NCBI GenBank assembly: GCA_027083015.1
Contig: JALWQS010000136.1
Location: 1-42,195 of the forward strand
Source of the DNA: Candidatus Woesearchaeota archaeon
GTDB taxonomy: Archaea > Nanobdellota > Nanobdellia > Woesearchaeales > UBA11576
Direction of reading: 5' to 3'
Length of the DNA: 42,195 nt
Each line of letters starts with the position of its first letter. Position 1 is the stretch's first letter. Position numbers and translations under genes: made by a program. Shown here piece by piece: positions 32,609 to 41,569 of the stretch. Under the pieces are notes generated by a model, which was given only the letters and a program-made list of their open reading frames with translations, was not told where the DNA came from and did no database searches.

Positions 32609-33667
32609 GTGAAGATTGTTGATTTTCAGAAGAACTCTGCAACTCTTGTTGTTGAGAACATGGATGATTTATGGTATCTTTCTGCTATTATTGATGCTGG
32701 CGATATTGTTGAGGGCAAGACTTTTCGTAAGATCAAGCTTGGTTCTTCTGATGATCGTTCCCAATCGGTTGTTAAGAGACCTGTTTACCTTAAGATTAGG
32801 GTAGAAAAGGTTGAGTTTCATAAGTATTCTGACATTCTTCGTGTTTCGGGCAAGGTTGTTGAGGGTAAAGATGATATTCCTAAGGATTCTTATCATACCT
32901 TTAATCTTGAAGTTAATACTAAGTTTACTCTTACTAAGCCTGAATGGCTTAGGTTTCATAAGCAGAAGCTTGAGGAGTCTGCTAAGGAGTCTCCTCCTTC
33001 CACTCTTATCTGCGTTTTTGATCGTGAAGAGGCTTATTTTGCTCTTATGAAGAAGTATGGTTTTGAGGTTGTTTCTGAGATCAAGGGTCAGGTTCCTAAA
33101 AAGGATCAGGACAGGTCTGTTACTAAGAATTTTTATGATGAGATTATTCATCAGCTTCAGGAGTATAAGGAACGTTATGACCTTAAGAGCATTGTTCTTG
33201 CTTCTCCTAGCTTTTGGAAAGAGGAACTTTTGAAGAATCTTAAGGATGCTGGTCTTAAGAAGATTCTTGTTCTTGCTTCTTGTTCTGGTGCTGATCGTTC
33301 GGCCATTAATGAGGTTATCAAACGCCCGGAGGTTCATTCTGCTTTGTCCAGGGATCGTGCTTCTCAGGAGATGGCTTTGGTTGACTCTCTTCTTTATGAG
33401 ATCTCTAAGGATGGTAAGGCGGTTTATGGTGTTGAAGAGACTAAAGCTGCAGCTGATGCGGGTGCGGTTCTTGATCTTCTTATTACTGATTCATTTATTC
33501 AGAAGTCTCGTCAGGATGATAAGTTTGGGCCTATTAATGATATTATGAGAGTTGCTGATAGGTCTGGTGCCCTTATTCATATTATCTCTGGCGAGCATGA
33601 TGGCGGTCGGAAGCTTGATGGTCTTGGAGGTATTGCGGCTCTTTTGAGGTATAAGCTTAATTTGTGA
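32609..33667 (+). CDS. pelA: mRNA surveillance protein pelota
   Basis: The 352-residue archaeal pelota (Dom34) is an eRF1 relative that, with aEF1A/ABCE1, rescues ribosomes stalled on mRNA. The N-terminal Sm-like domain spans about 1-125; the central domain (about 126-255) lacks the GGQ of release factors, as expected; the C-terminal eL30-like domain includes AVYGVEETKAAADAGAV and HIISGEHDGGRKLDGLGGI. GTG at 32609 is chosen because it gives the usual MKIV opening and follows GAGTGA by a few bases; GTG at 32600 is the alternative. Confidence 0.92.
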   Translation: MKIVDFQKNSATLVVENMDDLWYLSAIIDAGDIVEGKTFRKIKLGSSDDRSQSVVKRPVYLKIRVEKVEFHKYSDILRVSGKVVEGKDDIPKDSYHTFNLEVNTKFTLTKPEWLRFHKQKLEESAKESPPSTLICVFDREEAYFALMKKYGFEVVSEIKGQVPKKDQDRSVTKNFYDEIIHQLQEYKERYDLKSIVLASPSFWKEELLKNLKDAGLKKILVLASCSGADRSAINEVIKRPEVHSALSRDRASQEMALVDSLLYEISKDGKAVYGVEETKAAADAGAVLDLLITDSFIQKSRQDDKFGPINDIMRVADRSGALIHIISGEHDGGRKLDGLGGIAALLRYKLNL

Positions 33668-33726
33668 TTTTTGATGTGTGTTTTTTAGACTATTGTTATG
33701 TTGGTTGAAAATCATGGAGGGTTATT

Positions 33727-33990
33727 ATGAAACATTTTAAGGCTTTGATCGGGGATTTGATGTTTGATCTTGAAGAGGAGGGTGGTTGGAAGAAAAGGTT
33801 GTTTATTTTTCATAAGAAAAATCGTTGTCTTGTGGTTAATGTTGCTGATAAGCAGGAACATGTTACGAGACTTCCTAAGCGTCTTCCTTCTGTTAAGGAC
33901 TTGAAGAAAGGTAGGTATATCCTGTTCAGATGTAAAGGTAAAGATTTTGTTTATGGTACTGTTGAGGAGGTTTGGAAACGTATTGTTTGA
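33727..33990 (+). CDS. small hypothetical protein after pelota
   Basis: The 87-residue basic protein starts at an ATG with GGAGGGT 8 bases upstream. It has alternating strands (KRLFIFHKKNRCLVVNVA; GRYILFRCKGKDFVYGTV), basic residues and two Cys, and no signal peptide or membrane helix. The layout could be a small RNA-binding beta barrel, but no family was recognised. It lies 59 bases after pelota on the same strand and may be cotranscribed. It ends 42 bases from the convergent acetate kinase gene. Confidence 0.75.
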   Translation: MKHFKALIGDLMFDLEEEGGWKKRLFIFHKKNRCLVVNVADKQEHVTRLPKRLPSVKDLKKGRYILFRCKGKDFVYGTVEEVWKRIV

Positions 33991-34032
33991 GTTTCGTCTT
34001 TGGACTTATCAGTCTTTTTTATTTTGTCAGTT

Positions 34033-35118
34033 TTATCTTGTTAGCACCTTTCTCACTTCTCTTACCATCATCAGCTCTTCGTTTGTTGGTATTACCATGA
34101 CTTTTATCTTGCTTTCTTTTTTTGATATGATTGTCGCGTTTTTCTTGTTTCGCTGTGTATCTATCTTTATTCCTAAGTAGTTGAAGTGGCTCATGACTCT
34201 TTCTCTTACGTAATGTGCGTGTTCTCCGACTCCTGCTGTCCACACTATTGCATCTGTGCCATCCATCGCTGCTATGTATGCTCCTATGTATTTCACTATC
34301 CTATAACAGTAGACTTCAAATGCTAGGTGGTATTGGTCTTTTTTGAACCTGTTCTTGTGTATGTCTCTCATGTCGTTTGTTCCGCATAATCCTAAGAGTC
34401 CTGATTTTTTGTTTAGCAGCTCGTCCATCTCTTTTGCATTAAGTTTTTCTTTTTTTTGTAGGTAGGTGATTATTGCTGGATCTATATCTCCGCTTCGTGT
34501 TCCCATCACCAACCCTTCCAGCGGTGTGAATCCCATCGTTGTATCGACGGATTTTCCTCTATTGATTGCGCAGATGCTTGCTCCGTTTCCTATGTGACAG
34601 GTTATCAGTTTTATCTCTTCTAACGGTTTTCCCAGTTCTTTTGCTGCTTCGTGTGCTACATATTTATGTGACGTTCCATGGAAGCCGTATCTTCTTATCT
34701 TGTGTTTCCTGGCTAGTTTTTTTGGTATTGCATAGGTGTGTGCTCTGTCAGGTATTGTCTGGTGGAATGCAGTGTCGAATATGGCTACCATCGGGACTCC
34801 AAAAAGTTTTTTGCATATCTTGATCCCTTTTACTTCTGGTACGTTATGTAGTGGCGCTAGTTCTGATATCTTGTCCAGTTCTTTTATTCTTGCTTCTGTC
34901 AATAATGTGCTTTCTGAATGCGTGCCTCCGTGTACTACCCTATGTCCTATTGCGTCTATCTTTATCTTTTTCTTTTCCAGCAGTTGGATTATCTTTTTTA
35001 TCCCTTTTGTGAAGTCTTTTACTCTTTCTTGTAATCCTCGCAGTATTCTTTTTTCTTCTCTGTAGACGTCGTATTTTATTGAGCTTGATCCTATGTTCAG
35101 TATGAGTATTGTTTTCAT
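34033..35118 (-). CDS. ackA: acetate kinase
   Basis: The 361-residue protein interconverts acetate + ATP and acetyl phosphate + ADP. Visible family motifs: LNIGSSSIKY (Asn8), HRVVHGG, FDTAFHQT, RYGFHGTSHKYV, CHIGNGAS, GTRSGDIDP and TAGVGEH. It is about 40 residues shorter than the common bacterial enzyme of about 400, with a shortened N-terminal region. AAAGGAGGG precedes the ATG. Its partner pta lies 2 kb away on the same strand, with acetyl-CoA synthetase between them on the other strand. Most archaea use ADP-forming acetyl-CoA synthetase instead, so this pair was probably acquired from bacteria. Confidence 0.95.
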   Translation of the reverse strand: MKTILILNIGSSSIKYDVYREEKRILRGLQERVKDFTKGIKKIIQLLEKKKIKIDAIGHRVVHGGTHSESTLLTEARIKELDKISELAPLHNVPEVKGIKICKKLFGVPMVAIFDTAFHQTIPDRAHTYAIPKKLARKHKIRRYGFHGTSHKYVAHEAAKELGKPLEEIKLITCHIGNGASICAINRGKSVDTTMGFTPLEGLVMGTRSGDIDPAIITYLQKKEKLNAKEMDELLNKKSGLLGLCGTNDMRDIHKNRFKKDQYHLAFEVYCYRIVKYIGAYIAAMDGTDAIVWTAGVGEHAHYVRERVMSHFNYLGIKIDTQRNKKNATIISKKESKIKVMVIPTNEELMMVREVRKVLTR

Positions 35119-35129
35119 CTTTTCCCTCC

Positions 35130-35207
35130 TTTTGATTGTTCGGATTGAATGTTTTGATTGGATTGATTGTATTGGTTGGCTGTTTTGGAAGATTGTTTAT
35201 GATAAAC
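35130..35207. promoter_or_regulatory. ackA/acsA divergent regulatory region with GATTG repeats and palindrome
   Basis: GATTG occurs repeatedly between about 35133 and 35195 in mixed spacing, and GTTTATGATAAAC (35195-35207) is a palindrome with 6-base arms around a central G. It abuts the acsA TATA box and could overlap an ackA promoter on the other strand. Binding of a regulator controlling both acetate genes is inferred. Confidence 0.35.
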
Positions 35208-35216
35208 TATTTAAAT
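35206..35216 (+). promoter_or_regulatory. TATA-box candidate for acsA
   Basis: ACTATTTAAAT predicts transcription from near 35237, leaving a leader of about 110 bases before the ATG at 35350. CGGATT recurs in the leader and upstream (near 35141, 35255 and 35284). Confidence 0.5.
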
Positions 35217-35349
35217 CCTGCTTTCTCTGGCTCTTGCTCAGTGATTGCTTGGTTCGGATTACTTGACTTACATTGGTTGATCCCGGATTGTTTGATCAGA
35301 ATTATTGTTTTTCGATCATATGCAATATTATGTTTTTGAGGTGAGTTTT

Positions 35350-37104
35350 ATGGAAGATGGTGTGGAAGAGAAGACGGAAGATAAGATTATTGTCAAGGAT
35401 GTTTCTAAGCTTAAGAAAGAGCCTAATATGAAGGATTATGATGAAGCTTGTGCTTCTTTCTCTGAAGATACTTATAAGAAGGAGATTGAATTTTTTGATG
35501 ATGGCACTCTTAATGCTGCTTATAATGCTGTTGATCGTCATCTTAAGACTCCTTTGAAGGATAAGACCGCTCTTGTTTGGATCGGTGATGATAGCGAGAA
35601 GACTTTTACTTATAAGGAACTGGCTGAAGAGTCTAACAGGTTTGCTAATGTTTTGGCTAAGCATGGTGTTCAGCGTGGTGAACGGGTCTTTCTTTTTCTT
35701 CCCAGGGTTCCTGAGTTATATATCTCTTTTCTTGGTGGTATGAAGTTTGGTGCTGTCGTCGGTACTTTGTTTGCTGCTTTTGGTCCTTCTGCGATTCTTG
35801 ATCGTGTCGGTAATGCTGAAGCTTCGGTTCTTGTCACTAGTCCTGAGCTTAAGCCTCGTATTGATGAGATCCGTGATCAGATGCCTGCTCTTAAGCACAT
35901 AATCGTGACTGGTGATTATGAGCCGGGTGATGGCGAGTTAAGTTTTGATAAGGAGATGGCTTCTGTAGGTCCTGATTTTGATATTGTCCATATGCCTCCT
36001 AAGGAACGGGCTTATATGCTTTACACTTCAGGTACTACTGGTAAGCCTAAGGGCGTTATTCATTCTCATTATGATATTCTTCATCAGCATCTGACTGCTA
36101 AGTGGATTCTTGATCTTCATGAGGATGATGTTTATTGGTGTACTGCTGATCCTGGCTGGGTGACTGGTATCGCTTATGGAATTCTTGGCCCTTGGTCTAA
36201 TGGTGTCACTAGTATTGTTGATGGTCGTCGTTTTGATCCTGAGAATTGGTATAAGGTCATCCATGATCATAAGGTTTCTGTCTGGTATACTGCTCCTACT
36301 GCTATCCGTATGATGATGCGTGAAGGTCCTGAGCTTGCTAAGAAGTATGACCTTTCTTCTCTTAGGTTTTTGGCTTCTGTTGGTGAGCCTTTGAATCCTG
36401 AGGCTGTTTGGTGGTCTCTTGAGAATATTGGTCTTCCGTTCCATGATAATTTTTGGCAGACTGAGACTGGCGGTATCTTGATCGCTAATTATGCTTCTAT
36501 GGATATTAAGCCTGGTTCTATGGGTAAGCCTTTCCCGGGTATAACTGCTGCTATCGTGGATAAGGATGGTAATGAGAAGCCTGTCGGTAAAGCGGGCGAT
36601 TTAGCTATCAGGCCGGGTTGGCCTTCTTTGATGATTGAGATCTGGAAGAATAAGGAGAAATTTGATGAATATTTCCGTAATGGTTGGTACATCACTGGTG
36701 ATAAGGCTCGTGTTGATGAGGATGGTTATTTTTGGTTTATCGGCAGGGCTGATGATGTCATCAATACTTCTGGTCATCGTGTCGGTCCTTTTGAGATAGA
36801 GTCTGCTTTGATTGAGCATCCTGCTGTTGCTGAAGCTGGTGTTATCGGTAAGCCTGATGAGCTTCGTGGTGAGATCATTAAGGCATTCATCACTCTTCAG
36901 AAAGGTTATGATCCTTCTGATGATCTTATGGAAGATATAAAGAAGTTCATTAAAAAACGTCTTGCAGGTCATGCTTATCCTAAGGAGATTGAGGTTCGTG
37001 ATTCTTTGCCTAAGACCCGTTCTGGTAAGATCATGCGTCGTGTCCTTAAGGCGCAGGAGCTTGGTGAGGATATTGGTGATACTTCTACGCTTGAAGATGA
37101 TTGA
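35350..37104 (+). CDS. acsA: acetyl-CoA synthetase, AMP-forming
   Basis: The 584-residue protein activates acetate (or a similar short acid) to acetyl-CoA through an acetyl-adenylate. Motifs: the phosphate loop YTSGTTGKPKG (from Tyr225), WCTADPGWVTG, FWQTETGG, GWYITGDKARVDEDGYFWF, GRADDVINTSGHRVGPFEIE and the C-terminal catalytic Lys560 in KTRSGKIMRR. Length and layout resemble the shorter Bacillus AcsA type. GAGGTGAG fixes the ATG at 35350; the frame opens upstream at 35305. Substrate preference cannot be read with certainty, but the ackA/pta neighbours favour acetate. Confidence 0.9.
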   Translation: MEDGVEEKTEDKIIVKDVSKLKKEPNMKDYDEACASFSEDTYKKEIEFFDDGTLNAAYNAVDRHLKTPLKDKTALVWIGDDSEKTFTYKELAEESNRFANVLAKHGVQRGERVFLFLPRVPELYISFLGGMKFGAVVGTLFAAFGPSAILDRVGNAEASVLVTSPELKPRIDEIRDQMPALKHIIVTGDYEPGDGELSFDKEMASVGPDFDIVHMPPKERAYMLYTSGTTGKPKGVIHSHYDILHQHLTAKWILDLHEDDVYWCTADPGWVTGIAYGILGPWSNGVTSIVDGRRFDPENWYKVIHDHKVSVWYTAPTAIRMMMREGPELAKKYDLSSLRFLASVGEPLNPEAVWWSLENIGLPFHDNFWQTETGGILIANYASMDIKPGSMGKPFPGITAAIVDKDGNEKPVGKAGDLAIRPGWPSLMIEIWKNKEKFDEYFRNGWYITGDKARVDEDGYFWFIGRADDVINTSGHRVGPFEIESALIEHPAVAEAGVIGKPDELRGEIIKAFITLQKGYDPSDDLMEDIKKFIKKRLAGHAYPKEIEVRDSLPKTRSGKIMRRVLKAQELGEDIGDTSTLEDD

Positions 37105-37165
37105 TGATGTGAACGATTAAGGTTTTTCTTGTATTGTTTTTATTATTTTTTGATGGTTTCCTGGT

Positions 37166-38200
37166 TTAGTTCTGGTTTTCTTTTTGTTGTTTCTCTTGAT
37201 GTTGCGCTTCTATCACTGTAAAGGCCGTTATGTGAACTATCTCTTCTGCTTTACATCCTCTGCTCAGATCATTTACTGGTTTATTCAATCCTTGCAGTAT
37301 CGGCCCTATTGCTTCTGCACTTCCGAAATAGGTGGCTAGTTTGTAGCCTATGTTTGCTGCTTGTAGGTCTGGGAATATTAGTATGTTTGCGTCTCCTTGT
37401 ATCTTTGCTTGTGGACATTTTATCTTTGCCACCCAGGGTTCTACTGCTGCATCTAGTTGCATCTCTCCGTCTATCACTAAGTGTGGCATCTCTTCTTTTG
37501 CTCTTTCTATGACGATATCTGTCGCTTCTATCATCTTCTTTGCTAATGGGTGGTGTGCGCTTCCTTTTGTCGAGAATGAGAGCATTGCCACTCTGGGTGT
37601 TATTCCGAATCGTTCTGCTGTCTTTGCTGTATCTAAGGCGATTCCTGCAAGGTCTTTTGCGTCTGGTTCTATTGTCACTGCTGCATCTGCGAATAGCATT
37701 ATCTCGTCTTTGTATTTTATGAAGAACACTCCTGATACCTTGTGGAATCGTTCATGAGTTTTTATTATCTGTAATGCTGGCAGTATTGTATGTGCTGTGC
37801 TGTGTATGGCTCCTGATACTAGCCCATCAGCGTCTCCTTTGTGTACCATCATTGTTCCGTAATAGATGGGTTCTTGCATGTATTCTTTTGCTTGTTCTGG
37901 TGTTAATCCTTTGTCTTTCCTTAGTTCTACAAATTCTTTTACGTAGCTGTCCAAGTAATTTTTGTTTTCTTCACAGGTATGGTTGACTATCTGTACTTGT
38001 TCGTGGTTTATTGTCAGTCCTAGTTCTTCTATGCGCTTCCACAGGTCTTCTGGTTTTCCGATAAGTATTGGTTTTGCTATTCCTTCTTGTAGGATCTTTT
38101 CCACGGCTTTTAGTGTTCTTTCTTCTGTGGATTCCGGAAATACTATTCTTTTAGGATCTGCTTTTGCTTGTTCCTTTACTTTTTCTAGAAAATCTTTCAT
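37166..38200 (-). CDS. pta: phosphate acetyltransferase
   Basis: The 344-residue protein transfers an acetyl group between CoA and phosphate. It is the short (about 330-residue) Pta form without the extra N-terminal domain of enterobacteria. Motifs: RIVFPESTEERTLKAV, DADGLVSGAIHSTAHT, MLSFSTKGSAHHP, DGEMQLDAAV, GDANILIFPDLQAANIGYKL and NDLSRGCKAEEIV near the end. AGAGG lies before the ATG, and a TATA-like GATTTAAAAAC sits about 26 bases upstream. With AckA it makes the acetyl-CoA/acetyl phosphate/acetate route for ATP formation or acetate uptake. A Gln/Lys/Glu-rich tail ends the protein. Confidence 0.95.
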   Translation of the reverse strand: MKDFLEKVKEQAKADPKRIVFPESTEERTLKAVEKILQEGIAKPILIGKPEDLWKRIEELGLTINHEQVQIVNHTCEENKNYLDSYVKEFVELRKDKGLTPEQAKEYMQEPIYYGTMMVHKGDADGLVSGAIHSTAHTILPALQIIKTHERFHKVSGVFFIKYKDEIMLFADAAVTIEPDAKDLAGIALDTAKTAERFGITPRVAMLSFSTKGSAHHPLAKKMIEATDIVIERAKEEMPHLVIDGEMQLDAAVEPWVAKIKCPQAKIQGDANILIFPDLQAANIGYKLATYFGSAEAIGPILQGLNKPVNDLSRGCKAEEIVHITAFTVIEAQHQEKQQKENQN

Positions 38201-38267
38201 TTTTTTGCCTCTTTTTTTATGTTTTTAAATCTTTATTTGTTCTGGGCGTTTCATCGCCTGTCAATTT

Positions 38268-40295
38268 TTACGCTGCTTGTCTTTCGTACCGTCGTGCTTT
38301 TGTCTCGAATCTTCTTGCTTTTTGTTCAAGAGCTAATGTTTCTTCTGCTTCTTTTTTGAGTTCTTCTGCTTGTTTGATCTCTGTTCTTATCGTCACTCTA
38401 CACGCTTCGTTGAGTGTCAAGCCTACTTCTAACTTAATATTTTTTAGTCTTTTACTGTTTTCTTGTAATAGTTCTCTGTGCCTGACCGCGTATCTGTATG
38501 CTTCCTCCAGGTGCTTATATCCGCTTGCTATGAAGCGGACCATGAATTTTCCTTTTCTGTATGCTCTTCTTGTTATTTGTTCTTCCAGTTCTTCTGTTTT
38601 TAGTATCCTTGCCATCTTATTTTTTGATTTTTTGTTTTGGTCTACTGCTTCTGCCATCTGCGTCAGTTCTTCAAAGGCTCTTGATAGGTATAGGTACATC
38701 TTGTTCAGGTATTCTGCTGTTTTTGAAAGGTATGATAGTTCTTTGGCTACTTGCGCCATATCTTTTATCATTGGTTCTAGTTCGTTGAGAGTGTACATGT
38801 AGGCTATGTCTTGTAGTTCCCATAGCTTTTCAAACATTGCAACTGTTGAGCTTGTAATTGCGGATAGTGCTTGATCTGGTATCTCTTCTGCTTCTTCCTT
38901 GAAAAGGTGTGCATATTTATTGTACTCTTCTTTCAGACTCTTTGCTGCTTTGTCGAATTCTTTTTGGAATTTTTGTAGTTTTTTTTCGTGCTGTGCTGCT
39001 TCTTCTTCTATCTTATCGACTTGCGCGAGATCCTCATCTTCTCTCATGTTTATCTTCATGAGCCGTTGTATTATCGCTTTTGTGTATCCATCTATCTGTT
39101 TTAGTTTTTGGTGTGCTTGTTTTAGGTCATCATCTCTTTTTTCTAATAATCTTATTCTCTCGCGTGCGTCTGGTGATCCTGAGTTTTCTGCTTGCTTTCT
39201 TGCCGCGTCCAGCCCTTTTGTGTTCCTTTCTATCTCTTTTTCTATGGCTTTTATCATCTTATCGATGCCTTTCTTGATCTCTTTATAGTAGGATTTGCTT
39301 TCGTGAAGTTCTCTTATCTCTATTGCTGCTTTTTGTATTACTTCTGCGCATGTTCCGAATATCTTGTTTGCGTGTTCTTTGAGAGTTTCATCTGCTAGTT
39401 TGTCTTCTACCAGTCGGTTTGAGTCTTTCAAAACCTCTTTTGATGCTGAGAGTATGATCTTTTGTTTGTCAGTATCTATTATGTGTGGCAGATTTCCTGA
39501 TTTTGCTAATTGTTTCTTTAGTTGTTCCGTGGCTTCGCGTATTCTTGCGATCAGTTCTGAATCTTTTTCTTCTATTTCTGTTTCTTTCTTCTCCAGGATA
39601 TCTGCTGTTTCCGAGAGTTTTTTTCCTGCTGCCGCAATTTCTACTTCATGCTCTTCTTCTTCCAGGTTTCTGGCTTCTCTTTCTGCAAACCGGTCTTTTA
39701 TCAATCCTGCTTCTCTTAGGATCTTGTCTTTTGACCAGTCATAACTTCTGTCAGCTATTCGTTTCATCCCTTTTATGATCTTTCTTTCTTTTCTTGCTGG
39801 AACTCCTTCTTCTTTCTCTATCTTTGCTGCTTCTTTTGTCCCGTATGTTCGCTCTTTGCTTCTTTTGAGTGCTGCTTTTCCTAATGCTGTTGTGATTGCT
39901 ATGAATCCTAATAGCACGTAGACATTTACAGAGAGCAGGTATCCTAAGAATAGCATTGGTATTAACATCATGACAACGCCTTTCATCTCCCCTTCCCTGA
40001 TTTTTCTCAATAGCATAACTCCTAAATATATCAGCAAGATCATTGATAGGAGTCTTATGTTGAATCCGAATATCATTGAAAGTGTAAAGACCAACATCAC
40101 TACAGGCCCGCCTATCTTTTTTCCTTCTTCTTTTCCTTTTCTAAGTTCGTTGAATATTATGAATACTAGAACTATTGATAAGAAACTGAATATTCCTCTT
40201 AAGCCCAGGGAGCTTGGTGTTTTTCCCAGAAGGTCTAGGACTCTTTGTCTTCCTGTATTAAAGACTGCATCGGCATATGAGATGGTTATTGCCAT
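38268..40295 (-). CDS. four-helix membrane protein with long cytoplasmic coiled coil
   Basis: The 675-residue protein has hydrophobic segments in the first 140 residues (about 33-48, 65-82, 83-97 and 107-137), then about 530 residues of almost uninterrupted charged helix with heptad-like patterning (EEEEHEVEIAAAGKKLSET; IKKGIDKMIKAIEKEIERN). No catalytic motif was seen. The tail is rich in Arg/Ala/Glu and ends RRYERQAA. A large intracellular coiled coil tied to the membrane suggests a scaffold, a secretion-associated or cell-shape protein. GAGGA lies before the ATG. It is convergent with nothing nearby and follows pta on the same strand after its own promoter region. Confidence 0.75.
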   Translation of the reverse strand: MAITISYADAVFNTGRQRVLDLLGKTPSSLGLRGIFSFLSIVLVFIIFNELRKGKEEGKKIGGPVVMLVFTLSMIFGFNIRLLSMILLIYLGVMLLRKIREGEMKGVVMMLIPMLFLGYLLSVNVYVLLGFIAITTALGKAALKRSKERTYGTKEAAKIEKEEGVPARKERKIIKGMKRIADRSYDWSKDKILREAGLIKDRFAEREARNLEEEEHEVEIAAAGKKLSETADILEKKETEIEEKDSELIARIREATEQLKKQLAKSGNLPHIIDTDKQKIILSASKEVLKDSNRLVEDKLADETLKEHANKIFGTCAEVIQKAAIEIRELHESKSYYKEIKKGIDKMIKAIEKEIERNTKGLDAARKQAENSGSPDARERIRLLEKRDDDLKQAHQKLKQIDGYTKAIIQRLMKINMREDEDLAQVDKIEEEAAQHEKKLQKFQKEFDKAAKSLKEEYNKYAHLFKEEAEEIPDQALSAITSSTVAMFEKLWELQDIAYMYTLNELEPMIKDMAQVAKELSYLSKTAEYLNKMYLYLSRAFEELTQMAEAVDQNKKSKNKMARILKTEELEEQITRRAYRKGKFMVRFIASGYKHLEEAYRYAVRHRELLQENSKRLKNIKLEVGLTLNEACRVTIRTEIKQAEELKKEAEETLALEQKARRFETKARRYERQAA

Positions 40296-40512
40296 GTTGT
40301 TCCTCTTTTTGTTAAAAGATATGTTGTTCTCTTATAATTTTTTTTGATAGTTGCCTTTTTTCTTTATATTATTTTGCTATGTATTTTTCTTATGGTGATC
40401 ACCACCTTATTTTTATAAAATTTATAAGGTATTTTCTTATTTTTCTTGTCTCCTGGTAAAAAGTTTTTTAAGTCATTATTTGTGCTTATACTTAGGGAGT
40501 GAAAAAACGTAA

Positions 40513-40521
40513 CATATATTA
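40513..40521 (+). promoter_or_regulatory. TATA box of the TrmB-like gene
   Basis: CATATATTA follows a purine-rich BRE-like GTGAAAAAACGTAA. Transcription near 40543 gives a leader of about 100 bases. Confidence 0.55.
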
Positions 40522-40563
40522 AGTAGTAGTATTAAGTTAACCTATCTTAGTGATAAATAATAA

Positions 40564-40614
40564 CAAAAACTTTGATGGTTGCTTTCAAGGCTTGATAGGC
40601 AGTCAAAGTTTTTG
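40564..40614 (+). promoter_or_regulatory. 12-bp leader stem-loop before the TrmB-like gene
   Basis: CAAAAACTTTGA at 40564-40575 is the exact reverse complement of TCAAAGTTTTTG at 40603-40614, with a 27-base loop that can form a small inner hairpin (GCTT/AGGC). The stem ends 15 bases before the ribosome site GGGGGAGG. It may control translation or mRNA stability; no known riboswitch was recognised. Confidence 0.5.
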
Positions 40615-40644
40615 AAGACATCAAAAAAGGGGGAGGTCATAAAT

Positions 40645-41454
40645 ATGATTGTAAAAGAAGAATTTCTAAACAAACTAAGACGTTATTTCTCATTAAACCT
40701 TTACGAGGTTAAGATTTGGACTGCTTTGCTTTCTCGTGGTGTTTCTACTGCTGGTGAATTATCTGATATTGCTAATGTTCCTCGGTCTCGTTCCTATGAT
40801 GTTCTTGAAAGTCTTGAAAAGAAAGGTTTTGCTGTCACTAAGCTTGGTAAACCTATCAAGTATATTGCGGTTCCTCCGGAAGAGGTTCTTGAGCGTGTGA
40901 AAAAACATATGAATGAGCAGGCTCTTGAGAAGGTTAAGAGGCTTGATGAGCTTAAGGGTACTGAAATTCTTGATGAGTTGTCTGCGCTTCATTCTCAGGG
41001 TATTGACCTGATTGAACCTTCCGATCTTTCTGGTTCTTTGAAAGGCCGTCACAATCTTTATAATCATCTTGAGATGATGTTGAAGAATGCTAAGCATTCT
41101 GTTGCTATACATACGACTACTCAGGGTTTTTTGAGGAAGGCTGAGGGTCTTAAGCCGGTGCTTGAGAAGCTTAAGAAGCGCGGTGTTAAAGTCAGGATTG
41201 CTGCTCCTTTGACTAAGGATTGTAGTAAAGCTGTTAAGGAGCTTTCCGGTTTGGCTGAGATCAGGAATTCTTCTTCTAAAGCCCGGTTTACTATTGTTGA
41301 TAAGAATGAGCTTGTCTTTATGATGATGGATGATAGTGAGGTTCACCCGACCTATGATGTTGGTGTTTGGGTTAATACGCCTTTCTTTTCCAATGCTTTG
41401 GAATCTATGTTTGATTTGGCTTGGAAGAATATGAAGCCTCCCGGAAGATTATAG
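40645..41454 (+). CDS. TrmB-like transcriptional regulator
   Basis: The 269-residue protein has an N-terminal winged helix (about 8-75: LNLYEVKIWTALLSRGVSTA ... RSRSYDVLESLEKKGF ... KYIAVPPEEVLERVKKH), the TrmB family signature, a coiled linker and a C-terminal phospholipase-D-like ligand/dimer domain (about 120-265: HSVAIHTTTQGFLRKAEG, LKKRGVKVRIAAPLT, ARFTIVDKNELVFMMMDD). TrmB proteins in archaea usually sense sugars or other metabolites and control transport and central metabolism. The ATG at 40645 is set by GGGGGAGGT; an upstream in-frame start at 40579 lies inside the leader stem-loop and is rejected. Confidence 0.85.
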   Translation: MIVKEEFLNKLRRYFSLNLYEVKIWTALLSRGVSTAGELSDIANVPRSRSYDVLESLEKKGFAVTKLGKPIKYIAVPPEEVLERVKKHMNEQALEKVKRLDELKGTEILDELSALHSQGIDLIEPSDLSGSLKGRHNLYNHLEMMLKNAKHSVAIHTTTQGFLRKAEGLKPVLEKLKKRGVKVRIAAPLTKDCSKAVKELSGLAEIRNSSSKARFTIVDKNELVFMMMDDSEVHPTYDVGVWVNTPFFSNALESMFDLAWKNMKPPGRL

Positions 41455-41538
41455 ATTCAGCATATAGGTTTACTACTAGTCTTATTTTTTGATTGTTTTT
41501 GTTCTTCTTTCTTAACTTCACGATAATTTTTCAATAAC

Positions 41539-41548
41539 TTTTTTAAAC
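41539..41548 (+). promoter_or_regulatory. TATA-box candidate for pheS
   Basis: CTTTTTTAAAC is centred about 26 bases before the ATG at 41570, suggesting a leaderless transcript. Confidence 0.45.
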
Positions 41549-41569
41549 AGTGCTGAATTCTCGTTTTCC

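Larger units (their letters stand above)
40296..40644. promoter_or_regulatory. 349-base divergent regulatory region
   Basis: The gap holds, from left to right: A/T-rich promoter candidates for the minus-strand gene (TATA-like AATATAAAG near 40360), a perfect palindrome GGTGATCACC (40394-40403), an inverted repeat ACCTTAT/ATAAGGT around an A/T core (40404-40430), a plus-strand TATA box (40513-40521) and the folded leader of the TrmB-like gene. No open frame looks like a gene here. Confidence 0.5.
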
